Made by a program: the position numbers and the translations under genes
In this document: positions 49,701-61,700 of the stretch, one piece after another
How the letters are laid out: every line of letters starts with the position of its first letter
How positions within the stretch are numbered: the stretch's first letter is position 1
The notes under the pieces: generated by a model
What the model was told of the DNA's origin: nothing
Seen by the model: only the letters and a program-made list of their open reading frames with translations
Database searches by the model: none
Origin: Agelaius tricolor
Taxonomy: Eukaryota > Chordata > Aves > Passeriformes > Icteridae
Length of the DNA stretch: 64,000 bases
Direction: 5' to 3'
Assembly: GCA_023055355.1 (NCBI GenBank)
Contig: JALJCS010000024.1
Location: 10,307,501 to 10,371,500, forward strand

Positions 49701-52700
49701 TCTAAAATACAGGTAATAGGATGATATCTCCATTCCTAACCTAAAGACAGAATACAAACCTGCAGTAATTTATGAGAATTTTTTCAGGATTAATGTTATC
49801 ACTTTCATAATGAGCTTTTGTAGAAAGTATTTTTAAAAATACAATGCATGCATTATGCACATCTAGACATATGCACAACTGTAATGTTGAGGTATATGCA
49901 CATGTTCAAAACCCCCTAGGCAGCAAGTGCTCATATATACTTCAGAAGATGTACTGAGCTCCCCAGTCTAAATATGTACATTATTGAAATTGTGGTATGT
50001 CTGAAGTACTATGATTATGTACTTAGAGAGGTTGAGTATCTCCAGGTTCTATTATCAAGTGGTGCTGATGGAGAGTATGTTCAGGACTTAAGTTTTGCTT
50101 TCAGCTACATTTTAAACCTCTTGCAACAGAGTAGCTTAAGTTGTTTCCTCATGGTTTGCTTTTTTGTTTGGTTGTTTTTTACCCCATTTGTGTTGAAAGT
50201 TAGTGCTCTGGATTAGAAAAGTTCTGGGCATTTTTCTTTTGGCTGCTTCTTGAGAAAGACTAGGATTGTTGTGGTCCTGCAGTTTGAGGGGGGAGGTTAA
50301 AAAGCAACATCTGGAAAGTAGGTGTCAGAGCATGTAAGGCCCACTCCTAAAACCTGATGCACAAGCTTGTATACAGAAGCTACACATGGGCCACTGTCAG
50401 AGGGAGATGCAGCAAGCACTTTGTGCAGAAGATAGTTAAGCAGCCAGATCAAAGAGGTAGAGCAAGTGAAAAAAGGTTTGGCTGTGTTTTGGCTGCTCAG
50501 ACATGGGTCGTGTAACTAGCAGACCTTGTCTTGGTTATTTATGCTTACAGAATGTCTGCTATAGAGCACTGTGTGCCTAACTCTGGTCTCTGCCCAGACT
50601 TGTCTGTAGGTATTTAAACCCTTCCTGTTTGCTACTGTTGGAAGGGGGACCTTCTAAGCCAGCCTGTGTGCAGTGGGCTTGGCTTTCCCTATGCCATACT
50701 CTACATACATGGAAGAGTTGGCTTTGAAGCCAACTTATAGACCCCTTTGAAGATGTGACCCTTTATGTAGTTTTACAGTACATTGTAAAGAACAGTTCTG
50801 CTAACACTGGTAGGGTTGCATGTCTATGTAATTGTGAATATTTGTGAATATCTGATCAAATGACCTGTTAACTCAGGGCACTTAGGACATGCACTAACTG
50901 TTCAGGAAAGTACACACAGTATTGAGGTAATCAGGCCAAAAGATCTGAACACTATTTATTTTGTTTTGTTGAAATAACCATAATCATTTGATGTGATCAT
51001 TAGAGTTAAGTTGATACAAGCTTATTATTTTACACTTGTAGGAATTTTTAAACCTTGCCCTATTAATGAATGAATCTGCTCTGACACTCACAGGTGTTAG
51101 CTGAAATTAGTGTTACATCTAACTAAATGTTCACATTCTTTCCTGTAGGGTGACATTGAAGAGCTAATGGATTTTTTGCAAGCTTGCAAGAAATATCATC
51201 TGAGTAAAAGGTTTTCTTACAGAGAATATCTTATAAGTAAAATGCAGTCAAGAGATTCTCGTGTCTCTGCTCTTATAAATGCTGCAGCAGCCCAGATATT
51301 GAGTCTCATTAACAAGACAGAAAGGTAAAGAACTCAACTGGTTTCCTTGATAGCCATTTGACTGTGTTATCTCGCAGACAACAGACTCTTCAAAAAGTCT
51401 TTTTTCTGTGTTACCTAGCAGGAGAGTTGCATAAAATGTTATCTTTTAGTTAATTCTAAGAAAATACTTTGCAGCTGATTGCCTTTGTAAGTTAAATCCC
51501 AGCAGGTGCTAAGGTGAGGTTTTGTTATCTATGTCCATTTTGTATGGCACAGAGATGAATTGCTGGAAACATACGTACTACCTGGTTGTAATTCTGAGTT
51601 CAGTGGGAGCCAGACTCATGTAAGATGCTCAGTGTCTTTATATATCCATTATTTGTGTAAGTACTTGTCAGTCATGTGAAAACTCATGCCAGAGTCCATT
51701 GCAACATGCACTAGTGAAGACGATTTGTCTACATGCTTTATGCATGAATATCTGGATTTAATGGAAAAAAATAATTTTGGATCACTTGTGATTGAATCTA
51801 TTTGAGGAGCTGGACATACAGTTTCTCTTTTTGAGCTGGAAATCATGAATATTTTCTAAAGAAAATAGATGAATTTTATAAATAATTTATCTGGAGGATT
51901 TTGACTAGCAGAGAATACACCTGTTGCAGAAAATTAAAAGGTAGATGTCAGGGAAGTAATAAGTAGACCTGGAAATGTACTGTTGTAATACACACATTTA
52001 ATTTGTTTGGGATCCTCGGAATCAAGGTAGAGAGGTAGAATTGGTGACCCAGCAGACACACAGAGACATAGTTATTTAGAGTTGTGTGGCTGTGAGGAGC
52101 ACTGAGGGAGACATTGTGCTGCCACCCAGGGAACTGTGTTAGTTTGGCATATGGAGAGATTAGTGAGGAGCCTGCCAGGGCAGCAAAATATGTCAGAGTA
52201 CAGATAAACAACCTAGCACTGCTGCTGTTAGTCCTGTGCTTGCAGCTTTATTTGTATATTTGAGATGTCTGTATTGATGTCAACCACTGACAATATGTGA
52301 AATGTGGATTAAGAGAACTAGGTGAACACTGATCTTTATGGTGTGTTTTTTCTTCCTTAATGTCAATTTAATTTAAAAGTAATATAATATTAGGAAGCAG
52401 GAATTCTGTTAAAAAGGTGTCAAAGATGGCATCTGTTGATGCGACAAAATAATTTATCAGGGTGTTTAAGTATATTTTCCTTGCTTTTCTTTTTGATTGT
52501 CCTGTGTTCTGCCTCATTGGAATCATACTCTAAGTTTAGCTTGAATCACCCTGGGTCTTGTCCCCAGATTCATTGGTTGAAGAGATCTTTTTCCAGTAGT
52601 CTTGCACTGTTTTGTTAAGGTCTGCAGCTGTGTGGCTTAAAGACAAAGATGTCCTGGAATAAGAAATCTAATTCAGACATGTCTTTCACAGAAAGTTCCC

Positions 52701-55700
52701 TTCCATCAGTTCATGCCTCTCTTTGGAATTGTTTTATAAGGTCTGAGATGTTTCCTCTGATGATGTGGTTATGTGAAAAGCCTTTGTGAGAACCTCACTG
52801 TGTGACCATTGCAGTGAACAAATGGGACTTTCTGAGCTGGAAAAATCAGTTTCACCCATTGTTTAATGACTGTTATTGCACCTAACAGTCACCAAACACA
52901 TCAACTATTAAACAGAAAGGAAAGGCATAGTGTTAGTTAATTGAAGACCTCATGGATCTCATCCCCAAAAATGAATTAAATGTATTAAAAAACCTTCTAA
53001 AACTCCCCAAACTTCTAAAAGCAGCAAGTATTATTACCAAGATGAAAAATTAATTTTTCTAGCCCTCTTCTATAAAACTTTCAGAGTATGCATTGGTTGG
53101 TTGTCTGTGGAGAAAGGACATGTGCCAATAGTTGGAGATATCATTTGGAGAGAAGCAATCCCATTTGGCTTTCTGGGCTTAGAACTAGTTGTTTTCCTGT
53201 AACTTCCCACACCTGCTGCTGCAGTAATTCCTTTCAGACAAATGTTGGCCAAACTCTTATAATTCATTCTTTAGCTGGTGAGATTATAAAACTCCAGAAT
53301 GTAGTATCTCAGTTTATTTGCTACTGTTTTGTTTTCTACAGGCGAACTGGAATAGCCTAGTATAATTCATGAGAAATTCATAATTACATAAGATAGGCTT
53401 GTATTTCAGTTTGTAACTAGAAAGTGATTTTGGGAATGTTTACAAATTGGAGCACTAAAATTTGAGCAGCAAGAGCAGTCAGGTCTAAACAGTACTTTAA
53501 ATTTGTAACCATAATATCCTTTTATTTTTCACTTTATGATTGAATCTGCTTGCTAAATATAGATACAGGTCTGTCTTAATCTATTTTGTCCAGCTTTATA
53601 ATAGAGTGCCTTAAACTTACTGTTATAAATGGAATTCTAAAATACAAAACTTAAATGGAGAAGAGAGAAAAGATATAGATTAAATATACCACAGATAGAT
53701 GCAGTGATAAGCCAGCAGGTAGATATTGAGGGGAGAAGTCTTTTTAAAATGAAGCTTTATTAGTATGTTTAAAATTTATCAAATAGCAAGGCAATTTCAA
53801 ATTAATGTGAAAAGGATTCTGTGTGGCTAGAAATGGATGTTATAAAAAGGAAAATAAACCCAAGCCAGTTCTAGGGAGGGCTGTGAACATTTTAAATGAA
53901 ATAGAGCAGCCAGAGTTTTCATGTTGTATTTAAATAAAGTGTCCCATTTGTCTGGACTAGTATTTCAGTACTCAGTGTCTTTTGAAAATCAAGTCTGGAC
54001 TGCAGTGCCAAAAAGCAGGAAAGGAGAATTTAAAATATAATCTGTAATCATGGATTTGAGGGATGGCTACATAGGCTCTTTATCTTTTTTGTTAAAGACT
54101 AATGGGCAAAAGGGCAATACTTGAGGCAGTGTTTATCTTGGGTTGTTTTTGCTATCAACAGAGGTGCAAGGTTCTTGATGGTTTTAAATTATAATATTGG
54201 TAAAACACTGTGTAATTCTTTCACCAGTATCTTCTTGTTCACAAGAAATGTCTTTCTTCTTCAGTCTCTTAAAAATTGAATTCAGTTCTTCTGACTTATG
54301 AAGAAGTTTGCAACCATTGGTACCTAATAAGTTTCTCCCAAAGCTTAAATTTTTTGAAGACCCCAAGGATTTCTTGTGTATTGTGTTTCTAAAATGGTCA
54401 AAAGATTAAAGCAAGCACCTTATGCTGGTCTCATTCTTCTTAATAATCACCATTTATATGGACCTTGTCCATAGAAGGTAGTTTTCCAGCAATGTCTTGG
54501 CTGGATATTTGTGGAAGTCAGCAGTAATGCATCAGTATGAAGTTTTCTAATAATCTCTTAAAACCTTTTCTGGTTGTAGCACTCTGCTATATAGGGGGGG
54601 CATTTATTGCCCTAAATTATTAACATGAATTGTGTTCTGGACAACAGCAGGATGCCAATTCAGCAGGTGAAATCCTGGTGTAGCTGGAGTACCATGGGCA
54701 GGGTCATGCAGGTTCTCTCTGTAGTTTCTCTATGGTGATGTGATTCAGCCTCCATGTACATTCAGGCCTGTACAGCTTTTCTGCTTGGTATCGATCTCCC
54801 TTTTGCTTTAGTGATGCTCCTGTTCCTTTTCTAGCTTTCATGAAACAATTTTCCTTTGCTGGGGTCCAGCATCCTGGAACATTGATTCCCAGTAACATCA
54901 AATACAAAGTCCTGATTTTTACTTCAGTGCTCTCACTCTGTATTTGCTCCTTAATTTGTTGACTTTGATTCAAGACAGAGGAGTCAAGGTCTCTCTGACT
55001 GACCTGTGATGCTGCTGCTGTTGGCTACACACTTCACCTCTGTACCTTCCTTGGTGCTCACTGCCTTTGGGAGGATTGCCCTGTGAACATCCTTGGCAAT
55101 ACCACAGTATTCTCCTCCATTAAAATTCTCTTTGTTCAAAGATATGTGCCTGCACATTTCTTCAGTGATTAAATTTCCAGTATGTTGAGACCAGGCAGTT
55201 TTACCATACAGTCTATACTATCTTATTACCTTTCTCCTCTCCTTTTGTTTAGCATTTCTGTTTGGATTCCTTTGAGACATCTTTTATTCCTAATACTGTA
55301 ATTGTTTTTATATTGTATTTTTATGAAACCAGAAATGAAGGTGTCTTGCCAGGATTGAGCCTTTTAGGAATTACCATAGCACCAATTAATATAAGTTGGC
55401 ACAGAAACAGACATAGGCTACTGCATCACCTGCAATTTTAGCTATGGACATACTGGATCTCTAAATAAACCAACTGAAACACTGTAGACCTTTTTTTTAA
55501 TCCTAAAAATAGGTAGCTATATATCATCTTCCTATCATTCTGTGTTGCATGACTTTTCTTAAATTTTCATTTGCTGTGTGGTTCCAGCACATCTATCTTT
55601 TTCTATTGCAGACTCTTTTCAGTGCTCTGGACAGGGATTTTAATTGGATGTAGCAAGCCTGGGTTTATTTCCTCAGTACAAAAAAAGATGAAGGTGTTAA

Positions 55701-58700
55701 AAATAATATCTTGGTTATTATCTTTCTGCGCTTTCTCACCATAATTAATTACTTTTATTCACACATCTTTTGCCTTGGGTTCAGTCAAAAAGGAGGGGGA
55801 GGACTTAGAGTTACCAAAAAAACCTTGGTGCTGTTAGGGAGGTTTTGACATAACACTGAATTTTAAGATTGATTAGTTTCAAGGCAGAAATTACCTGGCT
55901 AGAATGATGCCTGGTGGATTACTCTCAAAATACTGAAAGGTATTTTAATCCTCCTTGCAGATTGAAGAAATGCAATAGATAGACTTTGAAAAAGCTCTGC
56001 AAAAGGAGGATCTGTTTTGTTGCCATAACTGTGATAAAGCACATCTGAGTTTCTATCCAGCACATACATTATATAGGAGTGATGTTTCATGGCTTGCTCA
56101 GATAGTTGTGGATGCTTGAGCAGAAGATGGGGAGGTGTGAATTATGGGTTCTGGCCACCCTGGTTACAGTGCAGTGGGTGCAAATAAGCTAATTTGGTAC
56201 TCTGCTTTATTTTAGCACTTATTTTGAGGATTTTGGTTGGAATTAAGCTGTCACAGTAGCAATAAATCCTAATAAACCATAATAAGACTCTCCTTTCTGG
56301 AGAAGGGCTTGCTTACCACATTTAGATGCAACTTTAATTTAGGAATTGGGCCAATATCACACTGGAATGAAACCTTGAAAGCCTTGGATTCATCTGAGTC
56401 CTCACTCTGTAATCTTTGAGAAAATGGGGACTGGATAGGTAAATTAGAAGGTATCTGTATAACCTCCAAATTCAGGTCAGGAATTGGTGCTTTCACTTCA
56501 AAGTTTTGTGTTGACCTTTTCGACACCACATTTTGTAAGTCCACTGTGCTTAATAGAAATTATAACTCACAAATGTCCAACAGCCTGGTCTGAATTAAGA
56601 TGTTCTTTTATTCTTGTGTTGAATAAGAAAGATTTGGAGAACTTGTAGTGTAACTATAATAGCAGGTAAGTCCTGACATTTAGTTTGAGGTTGTGGAGGT
56701 GGAGATTTTTTTTTAACTGTTGCAGCCACTGTTGAGATCTTGTTTTCTCTTTGACATTAAATACTGTAGCAACTGGAGGTAGACCATAGTGTTGAACTTC
56801 CACTTGAAAGCACTGTGGGCTTATGACTAACAGTTTGCTGTTTCAGATAATTTAATTTTGTTATTCTTTTGAATTTTTTATAAGTCTTCTGATGTAAAAT
56901 TAGTAGAAAATATAAGTATTTTGTGGATATGATTGCTTTTTCTATTAAAAAGAATTTTTCTTTTTACTTGATTACATACTTTAAAGAGAGATTTGTTTTA
57001 ATAAGGAGAAGGAGTTGTAAAAGACATATGAAATGGCATTCCAGGGCCATTGAATGGAAAAAATTAAATATACATAATATATAAGGTTTAAAATGTCTAA
57101 TTTGAATATCACTTACATTACGAACTGATGTGTAATTGGTTTTGCACTTGCCTGTCATTCCTGCCCCTCCTTTCTGTCTATCCTTCCTGTCTGTCCATCC
57201 TTCTTGTTTCTTTTTATACACCTTCACAAACTGCCTCAATTCTGTGTTCATCTCGGAGATTGTCCTTTGATTATCCCCTTCTTTGTTTGATTCTCCTGGG
57301 TATTACTGCTGAAGAAACAAAGATCTTTCTTTGTGTCTATTTTGCTGAGCCTTTTTATGGTGCTAATTGCCTCATATCCTTTTGTTCTTAAGAATTTGGG
57401 ATAACAGCCTTCAAACACTGTTATTACAGAGCAGGTCATCTACCTGAAAGTCATTTGGGAATCCTGCTGGACCGAGCTGAGACTGAAATTAATTTTGTTA
57501 AACAGAAATTTGATCATGATGTAAAACAAGAAAAGCAGAAGCTTTGCCAGAAACTCATTACCAAGCGAAGGTGGGAAATGCTGCAAAAGGTAATTATTTT
57601 CAATGTTTTTCTTTTCATAGGGCTTATAATGAATTAGAAATTGAATTAATCGAAAAATAAGATGTAGTTATTATAGCAGAGGTCAGCACTGCCAGGAGCA
57701 TAGTTTAAAGTAAGGGCCAGTTGGTTTTAACTGTGTACCACCATATTGTGTATTAGTCATGCAGTAATTCATAGCTGTCAAACCACATGATGATGCATTT
57801 GTTTAGGTTTTAGCTCTCTTATCTAGCAACAGTCCATATTATCACAGCCTTTGTATCTAGCAATAGTCAGAGTTATTACAGACCTCCTGGGTGCTCACAA
57901 AGCCAATCTGTTGAGGGCTAGGTGAGCCTCTGGACGCTGAAAAGAAGTTTTGAGAACATGGAAAAACAAAAGTATGAAATTTTGCATTGCTATGAAATTC
58001 ATACTTGAGGAGCTAGGATTCAAGATGTTCTTTTTTTCTTAACTTTGTTCCTCCTTTTGCTTAATAAATCCCCAGAAAGAGCATCAGAAGGAGCAGCTGT
58101 CACTTGGAGACCCCTTCAAAACTACTGATGAGATCTCTCACTACCTGAGACACTGGAAAAATCTTCTGAGTGATCACACCATTGAATTTGAAGAACTTAC
58201 TGAAAAGCTTGACAATGAGGCCAGTGAAGAGCTGAAGGAGCTTCTATTTAGCCTAGCAGAGAAAGCCATTGAAGAGCTTAAACGTGTTCAGTGTGGAGTG
58301 GTTGTGCAAGAGCTGGTCAAGCTCAATGTGCCAAAGTCGTTCCTGCTGGAAGCTGTGGAGGAGCACAAAAAAGAGATGGTGGTTAAACATGCACAGCTTG
58401 AAAGGGAAGAACATGACAAGAGCATGGCTGCTGAAGAGCTGCTTCAGCTCACCAGGGAGAAGCTAAGCCAAGAGCTGGAAACAGGCATCTCAGAACAAAA
58501 GAAAATAAGGAGCTGGGAGCAGTCAATATTCATGCAAGTATCTCTCTGCACTCTTTTCTTAGTTACTATGGCAAGTAGAAGAGAACTTGCCATAGGAGTT
58601 TTCACACCTGTCCACTTGTAATTCCTAATGATCAGTTCTCTGTTGGGCACTTAGGAATTGATTTTTTTTTCGAAGTGCTCAGCCCATGCAGTACCAGTGG

Positions 58701-61700
58701 GTGAACACTGCAGTGGAAATCCTAGGAAGCAGCAGTCTTGAAGCTAAAAATGTGGAATAAAGGTTTGATACTTCCACTCATTCCATGGGAGGTATCACTT
58801 AAAAGATCTTTCATTGTTATTCTCAGTCTGTTCTTTGAGTTCCCACACTTTGGAAATGCCACTTAGCGTGTCAGACCTAATTGGCCCCAAGTCTAAGTTG
58901 AATATATTTCTTCTAACCACAAGTCAAACCTTACTCATCAGGTTTGGTTTAAGCTTTGGCACAAGTAGTCCCTAAGTACACAGTGCAGTATCTGCCTGTC
59001 CAGCTCATGGCTCCACGTGTCAGACTGGGCTGCTCTGGGCTGTGGACAGAGTGTCCCTGGCACCAAGCCCTGAGCCAGACAGGCATCATGGCCCAGGCAG
59101 TGCTGCAGAGAGGAGTTCTGGCCCCTTGTTAGGAAGTGTTAGGGCCATTGCTGCCTGCTGCAATGGGACCCTGAGGAGGTGGAAAAGCAGGTGGTGGCCC
59201 TGCCACAGCTGGGAAACCTTGCACAGGGAGAGCCCATGGCTGTGGCCAGGAGTGGTTGTGCCTCTCACAGTGGGCAGCCAAGTCCTTGAGAGATTCAGGG
59301 AATGTTGGTGAGCGTTTTTTCTTAGCTTTCAAGTCCATTTATGTCTGGTTGTTTGATTGCTTGAATATTTGCAGTACTACATTTCCTATACAATGTCTAT
59401 TTAATAAGAGACATTGTTAGAGACATGGGAACATGAAAAAATAAAATTGCAGCTTTAGGGGAAGCAGCTGGAACAGGCAAACCTATAATAAGCTGTGTGG
59501 CTCTGAAGGAAATGTACCAGGCATAAGAGATTGAACAGGGAGGGAGAAAAAAAAGGAAAAATAAGACACTGGTAAAAGTTTCTCCTTCATACCTCTTCTT
59601 TAAAGCAAAATAGATTTGTATGGGCAGTTTTATCCAGACAGAATAAGTTTTCCTGCCACATATTGTAAAACCATATAACAGGAATATAGAAAGAAACTTT
59701 ACCCATTGCATTTGCTCTGCTAAAGAAGAAAATTGCATTTTCCCCATTGTTTTGGTTCTAATTTCAAGGGCTTTGGATTTTATTCAGCATTTTAAATACT
59801 CTTCTGTGAGTCATTTATCTGCATTTTCTAGCTTGTCTTAACTATCTCTTGCCTACATTGCCAAGAGCAGACCTGCAGGAATATGGAGGTAGATTGTATG
59901 ATCCAGCAGGACTTTACTGTTTCTATCTTAGTATTCCATAATAACTCTGTTCCAGCCTGCAGTGTGCCTGTCATATTTGTTAGATGCTATCTTTATTTGA
60001 AGCAGCAGTTATCTGTTTGGGGTTTTTTTTCAGTAAAATGCAGGAAAATACATACAGAAAAATGCAGCAACAACTGTCCTACCAATAGCCCCTTAAAATC
60101 TGTCATGGTTTTTGCAGTCCATTGTCTGTCAGTTATGGTATTTTGATGACAGATGTCAGCTCTCATGTTTACGTTCTCATCTCCTGTCTAGTACGCAAAA
60201 AACATTATTTTGAACAATAACTTAATAACAATAACTTTTCATTTTTGTTGCTTATTAAAGACACCATGCATTAGGCCAAAATATTTGTAAAGATTGTTAG
60301 TGTTTACAGTCCTTTTTAAATATAGACATATAGCAAAACTCTATTTGCTGTATTTTATTTCATATCTCTCTATATATCTATGTATGTGGATTTATGGCAA
60401 GGTTTTTCTTCCATGAGTCTAAGACAAGATGACAAATGGTTAAGTATGCTATAAATGATCTGGAGTAGTTTGGAGTAGTCTTGTCTTAAAGTAAACGACT
60501 TTTTGAAGGGAAAATCCTCATGCATTAGAAGTTTTTAACTGTTCTTTGCTGATTCAGTAGAAAGAAAAAATTATTTCTAAACTCAAATATTTTAGTGAAA
60601 TGATGAGGCAGTATAGGCCTGGTATACATTAAATAGAAGTATCAAGTAATAATGAAACATGCAGCATAATACTGTTTTCAATGAAAAGTCCTCTTTGAAA
60701 AACATGCTGTTCATATTTTAAATAGAAACATTTTTGTGGAATAAAAGAAATTTCCAAGCAAATAACAGTATGTTATTTTTTGTGAAATATTTTTAAGGAA
60801 ATCAAGATACACAAGGTGAGAAGATGAGTGTAGTCTATGGTTAATCAGAACTGAGCATGCCTATTTTTAAGTCAACTTCAGCTTTACCCTGTGATCAGTT
60901 CCTTAGAGATCTGTGTTGAGAACCTTATTTCTGCAAAATGAGAACTTTGAGTAATTCCAATTAGTCTTAAAATATATTGCATTTTTCAGACTGCAGAGTG
61001 CCTTTTTACAGTTAACAGCTGGAACCATTGTTATCTGTGGATTGGAGAGATGGCTTATGCATTTATAACAGAGATTTTATTTTATTTTTTCTTTCTCAGT
61101 AGCTCTGGCTGCTAAGTGCTGGGAAACAGCACAGGGAAGCTTTATGGGAAGCTTTTATCTTTATTTCAGCTGAAGTTCAGGGATTGTATTGTCTGAAGAG
61201 GTGGAAGGATTATATGCATAGGAAATGTGCTAAAAATATTAATTTATTTTTAAAATATTCAAAAGCTGTTTTCCTTTGAAAATGAAGTTTTACAGTCCAG
61301 GAAGCTCTGTATGCAGAATTTAAGGTAACCTCAAGAGTATTTTGTACATGGTGAGCAGTTCATTGCTGTGTGTGGAATCACTGATATATGAAATAGACCA
61401 AAAAAGGATGAGTAAAGTGTTTGTGTGCATGTCTCTTACATCTTATGCAATATTGACTAAATCACTAAACAGCAAATGGTTCTTGTGTTTTTTTTAACAG
61501 GCAACTTCTGAGTTTACCCCTCTCACTCTCAGAAGAGGAGTTGCTTAGAATGAGGCAAGAGTTGCACTGCTGCTTCTCCCAGGTGGACAGCAGCTTGGCT
61601 TGGCCCAAGATAAGAGCAAGAACCTTGCTTCAGACTTTTGGAGTGGAGCAGAGGGACACTGAGGTGCTGAAAGTTGAGCAGAATTTAGCAATGACCAACG

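Larger units (their letters stand above)
51325..57429 (+). other. EVC2: EVC2 intron 11
   Basis: 6.1 kb. It contains three minus-strand exon-like segments (see findings) and a pyrimidine-rich stretch at about 57150-57220. No recognised mobile element. Confidence 0.75.

Noticed and set aside
54704..54973. 89-codon minus-strand open frame with protein-like composition
   Set aside because: It extends upstream in frame, but I found no convincing acceptor or donor, and no family is recognised. Too weak to list with the nearby antisense segments.
57248..57439. Minus-strand open frame overlapping EVC2 exon 12
   Set aside because: No usable donor in phase; the overlap with a well-supported sense exon and the AT-rich context make chance more likely.
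59397..59747. 116-codon minus-strand open frame
   Set aside because: Intronic, hydrophobic and low in charged residues in an arbitrary pattern, with no splice context or recognised family.
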